64,000 bases of DNA from Terrihalobacillus insolitus (GCF_028416575.1 NZ_JAMQKB010000001.1:267649-331648); one strand, 5' to 3'; counted from the first letter of the stretch, positions 1 through 8,717 are shown. Program-made: numbers and translations. Notes: generated by a model not told the origin, from the letters alone.

Positions 1-122
1 CAAAAAAATATAAACAATCGCATTTTTCCTAAATCGTTCTTTAAAAGGTAATTTACTTTTAGTTTTGTTAAACCTCTTATTGTTATTCTTCAGTGTCATC
101 ACCTAATTCATATGTAATTTAA

Positions 123-153
123 GACAGAGCGGGAGATTACTCACCCCTCTGTC
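123..153 (-). terminator. Hairpin after the sugar-binding lipoprotein gene
   Basis: Inverted repeat with 7-bp outer arms (123-129 and 147-153) just downstream of the leftward lipoprotein gene. The following T-run on the minus strand is weak, so this is a probable rather than certain intrinsic terminator. Confidence 0.5.
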
Positions 154-162
154 CATTATACT

Positions 163-1404
163 CTATTGACTTACCGCTCCTTCAATTGCCTCCGCTGCTG
201 CATCCGCAGCTTCTTGTGGTGTTACGTCGCCTTCCAGCATCGCTTGAAGTTGTGCTTGTATCATCGGCATAATGTCACGCCCTTTAGGATTGATGACTCC
301 TGGCAACGTATACTGGGTATAAGACGCTAACTGACTCAAAAATGGTTGCTCATCAAAAATATCTTTTGAAGACTCTCTAGCAGGAATATATTGTGTTACT
401 TTGTTAAACGTACGTTGATTTTCCGCATTCGTTAGTGTCTTTACAAATTCTGCTGCTGTTGCAGGATTATCCGTGTTTGACGGTACAACAAACATTCCAG
501 TTGTACCATATGCTGCTTGCTTTTTATTTTTTAATGGCGGTCCAATTACGAAGTCTATTTTCCCTTTATTTTGCAAATTCGCTAATGTATTACCAGATCC
601 TAATATTGCTAGCATTTGACCATCTTCCCATAGTGCATTTTGTTCCATCGCAGTAACAGAGTCTTCTGGAATCCAGCCATTTTTATACATTTTATTAATG
701 AAACTAAATGCCTCTACTCCACCTTCACCATTAATTAAAACTTCATTATCCGCTGAAACAATATCTCCACCAGCTTGCCAAATGTATGGATACAATGTAT
801 TATTCATGGATCCACCACCTTGGAACGATGTTGCATAGAAACCTTGCTCTTTAGCTTTAACAGCCCATGCCTCAAACTCTTTCCACGTCTCAGGTAGATT
901 TTCAGGATCCTCCCCAATAGCTTCAATTACCGATTTGTTATAAAATAATGTGTCGACAGACTGCAATATTGGAAGACCATACAATTTATCTTTCCACGTT
1001 GTTGATACTAGTGCGGAATCAACAAAGTCATCCATATCATATCCTTCTAAGTATGGATCCAGTTCCAAAAGCATTCCTACGTCGGCATATTGAGGCATTT
1101 GATCAGGAATTGCATAAAACACATCTGGACCGTTGTTTGCTGCCAGGGCCGTTAAAATCTTTTGATCACGGTTTGCCCAAGGAATGATTTCGATGTTAAC
1201 CTCTGCATCATATTCTTCTTGAAATGATGTACTAATTTTATCCCACATTTCTTCTTCTTTCTCAGCATCCCCAGTAAACGGATGCGCCCAAACAGTGATC
1301 TCTCCACCGACTTCTCCTTCAGCACCTCCACTTGTGTCATTAGAACAGCCAGCTACAACAAGACCAATCACAAGTAATAAAGTAAGAAAACTAATCTTCT
1401 TCAT
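163..1404 (-). CDS. ABC transporter extracellular sugar-binding lipoprotein
   Basis: A 413-residue family 1 solute-binding protein that would deliver a carbohydrate to an ABC importer at the outer face of the membrane. The N-terminus is a lipoprotein signal: Lys2-Lys3, a hydrophobic stretch, then the lipobox L-V-V-A-G-C with Cys20 as the lipidated residue. The mature part has the usual MalE/UgpB-like features, including a WAHPFTG strand at the start and a PWNxxF-type middle region. An AAAGGGG ribosome site sits 7 nt before the ATG. No permease or ATPase genes are visible; they would lie left of the window or elsewhere. The specific sugar cannot be read from sequence. The neighbouring YesL-like and glycosidase-like genes support a carbohydrate role. 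Confidence 0.9.
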   Translation of the reverse strand: MKKISFLTLLLVIGLVVAGCSNDTSGGAEGEVGGEITVWAHPFTGDAEKEEEMWDKISTSFQEEYDAEVNIEIIPWANRDQKILTALAANNGPDVFYAIPDQMPQYADVGMLLELDPYLEGYDMDDFVDSALVSTTWKDKLYGLPILQSVDTLFYNKSVIEAIGEDPENLPETWKEFEAWAVKAKEQGFYATSFQGGGSMNNTLYPYIWQAGGDIVSADNEVLINGEGGVEAFSFINKMYKNGWIPEDSVTAMEQNALWEDGQMLAILGSGNTLANLQNKGKIDFVIGPPLKNKKQAAYGTTGMFVVPSNTDNPATAAEFVKTLTNAENQRTFNKVTQYIPARESSKDIFDEQPFLSQLASYTQYTLPGVINPKGRDIMPMIQAQLQAMLEGDVTPQEAADAAAEAIEGAVSQ

Positions 1405-1708
1405 AATTAAACCCCTTTCATTTTTTTAAATAAAAAGAAAATTTTGATTAAATAAAATATCCACCTCCCTATAGACCTTTAACCTGTCACTAAATTGCAA
1501 TATATTCTTAAAAAAACGCTGTGACGGAAACAATAGCCAATAGATGATTGTAAGAGTTTGACTAGTTGAAATATTCTTAATGACTACTTTTATAGTATGT
1601 TTTTTTTGTACAAGAGACAAGTCTATTAATTGTCTTTAAATGCTGTTTACTAAGATTATTATCAATTTGCTGTATAATGAACACATAATGGATTTGTGGA
1701 GTGATAAA
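1405..1708. promoter_or_regulatory. Divergent intergenic region with a TATAAT box
   Basis: About 300 bp between the leftward lipoprotein gene and the rightward YesL-like gene. A perfect TATAAT lies at 1673-1678, about 30 bp before the YesL start chosen here and downstream of the longer-ORF ATG at 1640. No good -35 box stands at 17 bp; the best match, TTTACT at 1646-1651, is 21 bp away. I see no other clear structure. Confidence 0.4.
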
Positions 1709-2341
1709 ATGGGTGGCTGGGAAAAATTTAACCAAATTGTATACTGGATGCTGAAAATAGCTTACATCAACCTGTTATGGATCTTCTTTACTGTAATAGG
1801 GCTTATTGCTTTTGGAATTTTCCCAGCAACTGCTGCAATGTTTGCCATAACACGTAAATGGATAATTTTAGAGGAAAGGGACTTCAAGATTTTTCAAACT
1901 TTTTGGTCCTTCTATCGGCAAGACTTTTTTAAACTAAACGGTTTTGCACTTATCTTTATTGTAATCGGTTATTTCTTGTATTACGATGTGAGCTTTTTAC
2001 AGTTGAATAGTGGCAGCTTCCGATTTTTAATACCGGTTGTCATGTTAATTGCTATTTCTTATGTAATCACATTATTATTTTTCTTCCCGGTATTTGTTCA
2101 TTTTAAATTGAAATTCTTTCAATATATGAAGCAATCTTTTTTAATCGCACTTACATCACCTGTTGAGGTAAGCGGAATGATTCTGTCAGCATTCCTTCTT
2201 TATGCGATGGTTTATCTACTACCTGGTATTATTCCGCTATTCACCGGAAGTTTGCTCGCTGTTTGCCTGACGTTGTTAAGTAAACGGGCGTTTTTGAGAC
2301 TAGAGAAGAAAATGGGTATGAGTGTTCAGGAACAAGGGTAG
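1709..2341 (+). CDS. YesL/DUF624 family membrane protein
   Basis: A polytopic membrane protein of about 210 residues of the DUF624 (YesL) family. Members commonly sit beside carbohydrate ABC transporter genes; their molecular function is not established. The protein starts MGGWEKFNQIVYWM, the typical YesL opening, followed by about five hydrophobic segments and the W-I-F-F-T-V-I-G-L motif of the first helix. I chose the ATG at 1709 because GGAGTG lies 7 nt upstream and a TATAAT box at 1673 lies upstream of it. Two earlier in-frame ATGs (1640, 1688) lack this context. The adjacent divergent sugar-binding lipoprotein fits the family's usual neighbourhood. Confidence 0.8.
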   Translation: MGGWEKFNQIVYWMLKIAYINLLWIFFTVIGLIAFGIFPATAAMFAITRKWIILEERDFKIFQTFWSFYRQDFFKLNGFALIFIVIGYFLYYDVSFLQLNSGSFRFLIPVVMLIAISYVITLLFFFPVFVHFKLKFFQYMKQSFLIALTSPVEVSGMILSAFLLYAMVYLLPGIIPLFTGSLLAVCLTLLSKRAFLRLEKKMGMSVQEQG

Positions 2342-2353
2342 TGGTGATAGTGG

Positions 2354-2391
2354 AAAAACGGGCGGGAACATATTAGCTCCCACCCGTTTTT
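2354..2391. terminator. Bidirectional terminator overlapping the end of a coding sequence
   Basis: Inverted repeat with 14-bp arms (2354-2367 and 2378-2391, one mismatch) flanked by A5 and T5, so it can act in both directions between two convergent genes. The stop codon and last codons of the leftward FAD oxidoreductase lie inside it. Confidence 0.85.
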
Positions 2392-3974
2392 AATTCCTGA
2401 CCAAATGTCTCTTTCATTCTTTCAACAGGATCATCTTCTATGGACGGATCCCATTCCAGTACTTGATCTTCATCTAGTAATCTTTGTTTTAATTTATTAT
2501 AATCAACTTGTTGGACTGGTATATTTTCTTGATACGCTAATGCTACAGCCGATCCAGCCGACTGCCCAAGAATCATAAACACTGGTTCCATTCGAATCGA
2601 ACCAAATGCAATATGAGAACTAGATAAACACACTGGCACTACGAGATTTGTACATTCTGTTTCTTTAGGTCTCAACGCTCGATACGAAATCGGATATGGT
2701 GATATCGGTATTTCCACATCCCCTTCATTCACGATTTTCCCATCAATTAATACCCGTCTACAATGATGGGAATCCATTTGATAGGAAGCAAGTCCAATAA
2801 CGTCTTCCACGGTATCCTGCCCTAAACAATTACGATCTGTCATCACATAATCAGATACCATTCTTCTGCTTTCACGAATGTAAAGCTGTGGTGGCCAATG
2901 TCCTGTTTCTGCAAACTCATCCTTGGGAAGCCCCCACTCCGCTACCTCTTTTTGCACGTTTTCAGGAACATGTTCATCATTTGCTAAAAAGTATAGCATA
3001 CCCAAGTTATAGTTTAGATGGTCTTGGAATATTTTATCCCGAGTTTCATAACTTCCATCAGGCCAGTCATAGTTCATTCCAATATGGTCCGTGGATGACC
3101 CGCCATAATTATTCAAATCTGTTTTGCCATTTGGTAGTTCGATATGTAAGTTCATTGCATCCCATACACCAGTTTGTATATAGCGTAATAATAAGGTAAA
3201 ACGTTTTGGATCGTAGTTAGGTGGTTTCGGGAATGGAATGCGCTTTTTAGGATCTTTTGTTAAACAAATTCGAAAGTTATATGCCTGAATGCGCTTGTCT
3301 CCTGTTCCATTAACTTCTGATGTAATCTCTGTAATGCCTGGCAGCAGGCCACTATCCACCTCTCCTTCCTTAACAAAAGGATCGACATCCGTTTTAAAAT
3401 TATGATGTGGATGGCCAAATTGAATTCCATTATACGTTTCGTTGTAGGTAGCATTTGACTCTCGTCCTACATAATATGTAATGCCCGCTTTCGCCATCAG
3501 GTCACCTTCATAGCTTGCGTCGATGAAGTACTTCCCGATAAATGTATTTCCATTTTCCATCGTAATTTTTCGAATTGCTTTTCCGCTCTTTAAAACTTTT
3601 TGTAGATGTTGCTGAAAGAAAACAGGGATATTATATTCCTCAATCCATTTTTTGAAAACATATTGTGCTGCCTTTGGCTCAAAAGTCCACTGCTCATCCC
3701 TACCGTAGTAATTTCCTAATCTTTTATAGAACTCTCGAGATAACCCGCCAATTGCTTCCTTTGCACCAAAGTCAGTAGCACCTAATCCGTTAGCGGTAAT
3801 TCCACCTAGGTGTTTACTGAATTCGGCTATGACAACTTCAAGTCCCATTTTCCTCGCTTGAATCGCAGCCGTAATTCCCGCAGGTGTCGCACCATACACA
3901 ACGAGTGCTGCTTGAATCTGGTGGTTAGCTTTTTCGGTTGTTCCGCTATAATAATTAAGGTTTTCGAAGCTCAT
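2373..3974 (-). CDS. FAD-dependent oxidoreductase, PF12831 type
   Basis: A 533-residue flavoprotein of the FAD_oxidored (PF12831) family. It opens with a Rossmann dinucleotide motif, VVYGATPAGITAAIQARKMG at about residues 26-45, followed by the acidic end of strand 2. Further FAD-contacting motifs include the GKYFIDASYEGDLMAKAG segment and a C-terminal S-I-R-M-E-P-V-F-M-I-L-G-Q-S-A-G block, both typical of the family. Substrates are largely unknown; family members often occur in polysaccharide-use loci. The start lies 20 nt inside the preceding gene with a GGAGGG ribosome site, so the two are probably translationally coupled. The last codons fall in a terminator hairpin. Oxidation of a sugar or glycoside is an inference from context only. 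Confidence 0.8.
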   Translation of the reverse strand: MSFENLNYYSGTTEKANHQIQAALVVYGATPAGITAAIQARKMGLEVVIAEFSKHLGGITANGLGATDFGAKEAIGGLSREFYKRLGNYYGRDEQWTFEPKAAQYVFKKWIEEYNIPVFFQQHLQKVLKSGKAIRKITMENGNTFIGKYFIDASYEGDLMAKAGITYYVGRESNATYNETYNGIQFGHPHHNFKTDVDPFVKEGEVDSGLLPGITEITSEVNGTGDKRIQAYNFRICLTKDPKKRIPFPKPPNYDPKRFTLLLRYIQTGVWDAMNLHIELPNGKTDLNNYGGSSTDHIGMNYDWPDGSYETRDKIFQDHLNYNLGMLYFLANDEHVPENVQKEVAEWGLPKDEFAETGHWPPQLYIRESRRMVSDYVMTDRNCLGQDTVEDVIGLASYQMDSHHCRRVLIDGKIVNEGDVEIPISPYPISYRALRPKETECTNLVVPVCLSSSHIAFGSIRMEPVFMILGQSAGSAVALAYQENIPVQQVDYNKLKQRLLDEDQVLEWDPSIEDDPVERMKETFGQELKTGGS

Positions 3975-5604
3975 CTTGTTTTTCCCTCCAATTATCCTTT
4001 GTCATTTTTAACGTTTGCATTAGATAATACAGATAAACGTTTATCATCTCCTCATTTGAGAAGGATGAAAAATTATTTTTATGTTGCCGTTTTAGCAGTT
4101 CGTAATCGAATTTTAGATTTTGTTTGTTCAGGTGTTGTAGGGCATTATCGAGATAATTAATAATGGAATCGATATCTCCTGTATAATCAACTTTTTCCGG
4201 ATCTACTAATCTAGCAGGAAATAATGGCACATTCCAGCTTGTATGTTTGGATAGAATGGGTTCCAATTCCTTCAGTAACTTCTGGTATTGGTCTCCATTT
4301 TCTCCAAAAGCGGAGAAGAACTTCTGTGATGCTTCATTATAGTCCTTCCCCCAACTAAGCCCGGCATAAAAATAGTTATTAATTAGTTGTACCCACTTCC
4401 AAGGATACTTTTGGGTCATTTCTGAATTAGGATCTTTTGCGTGATATGGCACGATTAGATTTAATAGGCCGTTAATGTTTGTGATTTTGTAGCTCTGTAT
4501 ATCCTGGTTTATCATGTTCATCAATGGCGGAAAAATTTCGCTCAACATAAAATGATCGCTGTAATATTCTAGAACCGTTATCTTTTTGTTCTTTGTCGCG
4601 GTTTGCATTTTCCAATCAATTAAAGCATCGTAAGCTCGGATCTGTTCTTGGTTTGAGTGATCGATTGCTTGTGAATAATCACGGCCCCAATAGGCATAAA
4701 GCACATCTAGATGGGAGGAAGGTTTTGTTTTATCATCACGTTCAAGCATATTCCATGCCAATCCAGCATTATAGACGATATGTTCCACCTCTACGTCTAA
4801 TTTTCGGGAAGTTATTTTAGTTTTTAGTTTCTCCATAAATGTGATGTAGGTTTGCATAAATCCGGAATCACTTACTCCAACATCCTCCGGCCATAGCGAA
4901 ATCCGACTGATTATTGAATCCGCTTCACAGATCTCGATGATCTTGTCTATGACTAGATCCTGGATAGAATTATCTTTGGCAAAAAAACTTATATTTTGGG
5001 TCTTGGTATTGCCAACTTGTAATGTATTTATTAAAAAGGTGAGACTATGCCCACCTAATGTTACTTTCAAATCCCGTTTGGCTAATGCATCTATGATAGA
5101 CGACCGCACCTCATCCCAGAGAAAGAAGGTAAAGAAGAACTCATTCAAGCCATTCTTCACTCCCCAATCGATTAATTGGTTTATGTAGGAAGGGTCGTTA
5201 ATGGTTTCAATGATATTGCCACGCCGGGAAAATAAAGGCTCTTGAATTTGAACTATTTGGTTGGTATTTTTGTACTGCTGGTCAATTTTCTCTTCGAATC
5301 CTACCCACCGATAGCCAAACCGCTGCTCGCAAAATTGATACACACCATACAGAATAGAACGCTCTTCCTTCCCAACAATCCACACATCACTATGATCTTC
5401 CAAAATAGCAAACCCATCATGTTTCAGATAAAGTTTATTGATGCAGAAAGAAGATTCATTGTAGTCTGATTCTAGCATTAGGTGAATATGATCACCATCG
5501 AAGGATGTATTCGTACAAGCATCCTCCTTCTCCATTAACCTTCTTAATTCTTCAACCGCAAATAAAACCGTAATATGCTTGCTGTAATATAATACAGATT
5601 TCAA
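3955..5604 (-). CDS. GH67 N-terminal/DUF4838-like protein, putative glycosidase
   Basis: A 549-residue protein without a signal peptide. Residues about 1-105 resemble the alpha-glucuronidase N-terminal domain: a beta-rich segment ending in GVYQFCEQRFGYRWVGFEE (about 87-104), the family's Y-x-F-L-E-x-x-L-G-x-R-W motif. The rest looks like a TIM-barrel hydrolase of the DUF4838 type, but I cannot name catalytic acids with confidence. The real start is a TTG at 5604: its mRNA has AAAGGAGG 7 nt upstream. A longer reading frame to 5712 only translates a 21-bp tandem repeat and has no ribosome site. It overlaps the FAD oxidoreductase by 20 nt and probably shares its transcript. Confidence 0.65.
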   Translation of the reverse strand: MKSVLYYSKHITVLFAVEELRRLMEKEDACTNTSFDGDHIHLMLESDYNESSFCINKLYLKHDGFAILEDHSDVWIVGKEERSILYGVYQFCEQRFGYRWVGFEEKIDQQYKNTNQIVQIQEPLFSRRGNIIETINDPSYINQLIDWGVKNGLNEFFFTFFLWDEVRSSIIDALAKRDLKVTLGGHSLTFLINTLQVGNTKTQNISFFAKDNSIQDLVIDKIIEICEADSIISRISLWPEDVGVSDSGFMQTYITFMEKLKTKITSRKLDVEVEHIVYNAGLAWNMLERDDKTKPSSHLDVLYAYWGRDYSQAIDHSNQEQIRAYDALIDWKMQTATKNKKITVLEYYSDHFMLSEIFPPLMNMINQDIQSYKITNINGLLNLIVPYHAKDPNSEMTQKYPWKWVQLINNYFYAGLSWGKDYNEASQKFFSAFGENGDQYQKLLKELEPILSKHTSWNVPLFPARLVDPEKVDYTGDIDSIINYLDNALQHLNKQNLKFDYELLKRQHKNNFSSFSNEEMINVYLYYLMQTLKMTKDNWREKQDELRKP

Positions 5605-5630
5605 TGGATTACCTCCTTTTTGTGCTCGAT

Positions 5631-5734
5631 TTGGGTTTGGTGCGTTCACCCTTGGTTTGGACGCATTCAATCTTGGGTTTGGTGCACTCACCCTTGGTTT
5701 GGGTGCATTCAATCTTGGATTTGGTGCGTCTATC
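5631..5734. repeat. 21-bp tandem repeat, five units
   Basis: Five head-to-tail units (5631-5651, 5652-5672, 5673-5693, 5694-5714, and a 20-bp unit 5715-5734), each beginning TTGG(G)TTTGG and ending TTCA(A/C)(C/T)C. Alternate units resemble each other more, suggesting a 42-bp higher-order unit. It lies between the EEP-family gene and the ribosome site of the glycosidase-like gene and keeps an open frame, so gene callers may wrongly absorb it. Confidence 0.9.
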
Positions 5735-5738
5735 TTGG

Positions 5739-6482
5739 TTAAAGATAAAGTTTTATCGTAATTGGTAAGTGATCAGTTACCTGTGTATGCATCATGTTTT
5801 GATTTGAAAATTTAATAGACTTTGAGGTTAGAATGTAGTCGATCCTTCTATTTGGGTTATCAGCCGGAAATGTTACGGCATTCTCAATTTCTTTAAAACA
5901 ATCTACAAAGTCCCCTTCATGTAATAACCACTTTATTTCTTCACTATTAGGTTCTGCGTTGAAATCCCCTAGCAATATTCTTGGCCTAACAAATGATGAT
6001 GTAACTCTCGTAATTTCTTTTATTTGTGCCAATCGTTCTGATGTGTCCAAACCTAGATGTGTATTAAACACACTCACAAGAATTCCACCGACATCAATCT
6101 TCGTTCTTAGTAATCCACGTGGCTCATTCCCATAGCTGCTTAATTCGATATTCTCCGATTCGATGATTGGATACTTACTCAGAATAGCTATTCCATATTG
6201 TCTGGCTTTATCATGACCCCCTTCTGGATAAAGAGATAAATTAGCACCATATACATAATAATAGCCAAGTAACGTAGATAATTCTTTTGCTTGATCTTTG
6301 TAATTACTTCGGGATCCATAAAATTTATCAACCTCTTGAACTCCAATAATTTCTACATTAGCATCTCTCATGACTTGTGCAATTCTCTCTAAACTTAACT
6401 CACCATCTAGTCCTACCCCATGGTGAATGTTATAAGACATAAATTTAATAGCAACTTCTTCAGTTTTAGAGGTTAGGTTCAT
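5739..6482 (-). CDS. Endonuclease/exonuclease/phosphatase (EEP) family hydrolase
   Basis: About 247 residues of the Mg-dependent EEP superfamily (DNase I/sphingomyelinase/exonuclease III fold). Motifs in order: FMSYNIHHGVG near the N-terminus (metal-binding Asn), IIGVQEVD (metal-binding Glu), FNTHLGL, LLGDFNAEPNS (catalytic Asp and Asn) and the C-terminal VTDHLPI with the catalytic Asp-His pair. All key residues are present, so the enzyme should be active. Substrate could be a nucleic acid, phospholipid or phosphosugar. I take the ATG at 6482 (MNLTSK), preceded by GGGAGAGAG; earlier ATGs at 6497 and 6515 have no ribosome site. No signal peptide. It is followed by the repeat and the glycosidase-like gene. 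Confidence 0.8.
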   Translation of the reverse strand: MNLTSKTEEVAIKFMSYNIHHGVGLDGELSLERIAQVMRDANVEIIGVQEVDKFYGSRSNYKDQAKELSTLLGYYYVYGANLSLYPEGGHDKARQYGIAILSKYPIIESENIELSSYGNEPRGLLRTKIDVGGILVSVFNTHLGLDTSERLAQIKEITRVTSSFVRPRILLGDFNAEPNSEEIKWLLHEGDFVDCFKEIENAVTFPADNPNRRIDYILTSKSIKFSNQNMMHTQVTDHLPITIKLYL

Positions 6483-6932
6483 CAGTCTCTCTCCCATTCT
6501 TAGCATAGCTATCAAGCTGTTGTTATTTATTACTTTAAGGATATAAACAAGTCTTTAAAACGTCTTTATTAACTTTACTTACCATTTTTTAGTTGTGTTA
6601 ACTGCTTTAGTTTCTAAACTGCTCCCTGGCTGGACTTACTACTTCACCTATATATCCCATACGCTCCATCTCCTTTCTTCTTTTAAACTCCAGTGTAAAA
6701 AATGGAAGGTACATAGGAATTGTTTAATTAGTTCCACTAAAAGCTTGATTTAATGACGAAGGATGCCGCACAGTCTGTCCACCTACCCTCCGTTTCGTGT
6801 CCCGTTTCATTAATTTCCATTATATTTCTTCCTATTTCAGCATAAGTGAACAATTATACTTGTCTCATTTAAAAATATTCTAAATACTTCAAATATGTGC
6901 GAAATCGTTAAAATAACTACCCAATCTGCAAT

Positions 6933-7032
6933 TTGAACATACGAACAATTATTGATATTATCTAGATATTGTATATATTTTTGGTTTTCCATCGATATAT
7001 AGTGATAAAAATCATATAATACTATATATTGA
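6933..7032 (+). promoter_or_regulatory. Candidate promoter and palindromic operator of the osmolyte ABC operon
   Basis: Candidate promoter TTGAAC (6933-6938), 17-bp spacer, TATTAT (6956-6961). Downstream is an inverted repeat with 12-bp arms, TCGATATATAGT (6992-7003) and ACTATATATTGA (7021-7032), one mismatch, 17 bp apart. A dimeric repressor site (for example a GbsR/OpcR-like regulator) is possible; that is inference. The rest of 6483-6932 shows nothing I recognise. Confidence 0.4.
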
Positions 7033-7044
7033 TAACATGAGGAG

Positions 7045-7707
7045 GTGGAACTAATTAGCGATCTAATTAACTACTTTTTAAACAATTACGACATCTTATT
7101 CGGATTTACTGCGGAACATGTTCAGTTGGTTGGAATTGCTATTATTATCGCAATTCTTATCGGTGTCCCAGTAGGAATTTACATTACAACGAACGAAGAA
7201 CTTGCTGAAACAATTCTTCAAATCACTTCCATCATTATGACCATTCCAAGTATCGCACTGTTTGGTATTATGATTCCTATCCTTTCTATTATTAATCAAG
7301 GAATTGGCTTTCTTCCCGCACTTATTGCTCTTGTTCTGTATTCTCAATTACCCATTATTCGTAATACATATACGGCAATAAATGATGTGGATCCAAACAT
7401 TCGTGATGCCGCTATTGGAATTGGGATGACCACTTTCCAAAGGTTAAGAAAGGTGGAAATACCCAATGCCATGCCTCTAATTATGGCTGGAATTCGTACG
7501 GCAACCGTCTTGAACATTGGAATTGGTGCTATCGCTGCTTTTATAGGATCAGGTGGCCTTGGTGTATTAATAAATCAAGGGATTTCTCGATCCAATAGCA
7601 CGATGATATTAGCAGGAGCCATTGCTGTATCGGTATTAGCTATTATTGCGGATTTATTTCTGAAATATGTGCAAAAACGATTTACTCCAAAGGGATTGAA
7701 TAGCTAA
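7045..7707 (+). CDS. Quaternary-amine ABC transporter permease
   Basis: A membrane permease of about 220 residues of the OpuBB/OpuCB/OsmU type. It has about five to six hydrophobic helices and the inner-membrane EAA-like loop DAAIGIGMTTFQRLRKVEIP before the last helices, with GIGAIAAFIGSGGLGVLI as the family signature. It should form the channel for betaine, carnitine, choline or a related osmolyte. It is the first gene of a permease-ATPase-permease-binding protein operon, an order like E. coli yehWXYZ. The start is uncertain: the GTG at 7045 lies inside the AGGAGGTG ribosome site. The correctly spaced codon is an ATT at 7054, so an unusual ATT start is possible. Confidence 0.85.
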   Translation: MELISDLINYFLNNYDILFGFTAEHVQLVGIAIIIAILIGVPVGIYITTNEELAETILQITSIIMTIPSIALFGIMIPILSIINQGIGFLPALIALVLYSQLPIIRNTYTAINDVDPNIRDAAIGIGMTTFQRLRKVEIPNAMPLIMAGIRTATVLNIGIGAIAAFIGSGGLGVLINQGISRSNSTMILAGAIAVSVLAIIADLFLKYVQKRFTPKGLNS

Positions 7708-7739
7708 AAAAGAATGTTCAAAAAGAGAGGTGACAGCGT

Positions 7740-8717
7740 ATGATTCAATTTCAAAATGTTTCGAAAATATATGAAGGAGACGTTCAAGCGATCAATAATG
7801 TGTCCTTTAACGTCGATAACGGTGAAGTGGTTATTTTAATTGGTCCTTCTGGATGTGGGAAGACTACTCTGTTACGAATGGTAAATCAACTAGAGTCTAT
7901 TACAGACGGAGAGATCAGACTTCATGGTAATAACGTAAAAGAGTTGAACAAAATCGAAATGCGTCGGAATATCGGCTATGTAATACAAAGTAACGGATTG
8001 TTCCCAAACATGACAATTGAAAAAAATGTGATGATCGTTCCCGATTTACTTGGTTGGGATAGAAAAAAACAGCGTGATCGGTTTCATTATTTAATGGAAT
8101 TAATCGGTTTACATCCCGATGATTACAGAACAAGGTATCCTCATGAGCTTTCAGGTGGACAGCAACAACGAATCGGGGTGGCTCGTGCACTTGCTGCAGA
8201 CCCACCCGTTATGCTGATGGACGAACCTTTTGGGGCGCTTGATCCTATTATCCGAAATCGTTTACAAGAAGAGTTTTTGCAAATTCAGCGAGAGGTGAAA
8301 AAAACGATTCTTTTTGTTAGTCATGACATTGATGAGGCGGTCAAAATGGGGGACAAGATTACCTTATTACGAAAGGGAGAAGTAATGCAATTCGATCGTC
8401 CAACGGAAATTTTAAACCATCCAAAAAATGCATTTGTTTCTGAGTTTGTTGGACAAGATCGAGTGTTGAAGAGCATGAGTTTATACTCGATCAAAGACCT
8501 TTCTCAAGCCATTTCTTTAAAACAGAAGGTGGAATCAAATGACACCAAAACCATTAAAGAAGATACGTCACTACGGATCGCTATCTCCATCCTTCTCAAT
8601 CAAGAAGCAGACCAAATTATCGTTCTTGATGATGCTGGAAACAACTTAGGAAGCTTGACGCTCGATCTCATCGAACAATTCCTTCATAAAGAAGTGAAGC
8701 GAACTGAAATAAAGTGA
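7740..8717 (+). CDS. Quaternary-amine ABC transporter ATP-binding protein
   Basis: A 325-residue OpuCA/ProV-type ATPase that energises the adjacent permeases. Walker A is GPSGCGKTT (residues 35-43); then a Q-loop (YVIQSNGLFPNMT), the signature LSGGQQQR, Walker B VMLMDEPFGALDP and the switch His in FVSHDIDEA. After about residue 240 there is a tail with only one recognisable CBS-like module (TSLRIAISILLNQEADQIIVLDDAG), whereas OpuA/OpuCA proteins usually carry two CBS domains used to sense ionic strength or c-di-AMP. Gating may therefore differ. An AGAGAGGTGA ribosome site precedes the ATG. It lies 32 bp after the first permease gene. Confidence 0.92.
   Translation: MIQFQNVSKIYEGDVQAINNVSFNVDNGEVVILIGPSGCGKTTLLRMVNQLESITDGEIRLHGNNVKELNKIEMRRNIGYVIQSNGLFPNMTIEKNVMIVPDLLGWDRKKQRDRFHYLMELIGLHPDDYRTRYPHELSGGQQQRIGVARALAADPPVMLMDEPFGALDPIIRNRLQEEFLQIQREVKKTILFVSHDIDEAVKMGDKITLLRKGEVMQFDRPTEILNHPKNAFVSEFVGQDRVLKSMSLYSIKDLSQAISLKQKVESNDTKTIKEDTSLRIAISILLNQEADQIIVLDDAGNNLGSLTLDLIEQFLHKEVKRTEIK

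Noticed and set aside
5605-5712. N-terminal 36-residue extension of the glycosidase-like protein
   Set aside because: It translates the 21-bp tandem repeat, has no ribosome site at its ATG, and the TTG at 5604 has an ideal one.
5631-5734. CRISPR array
   Set aside because: Units are contiguous without spacers and no cas genes are in the window; the same holds for the repeats at 30385 and 61951.
6620-6690. 20-codon minus-strand ORF (MERMGYIGEVVSPAREQFRN) with AAAGGAG upstream
   Set aside because: Too short and without recognisable likeness; possibly a gene remnant but not supportable.
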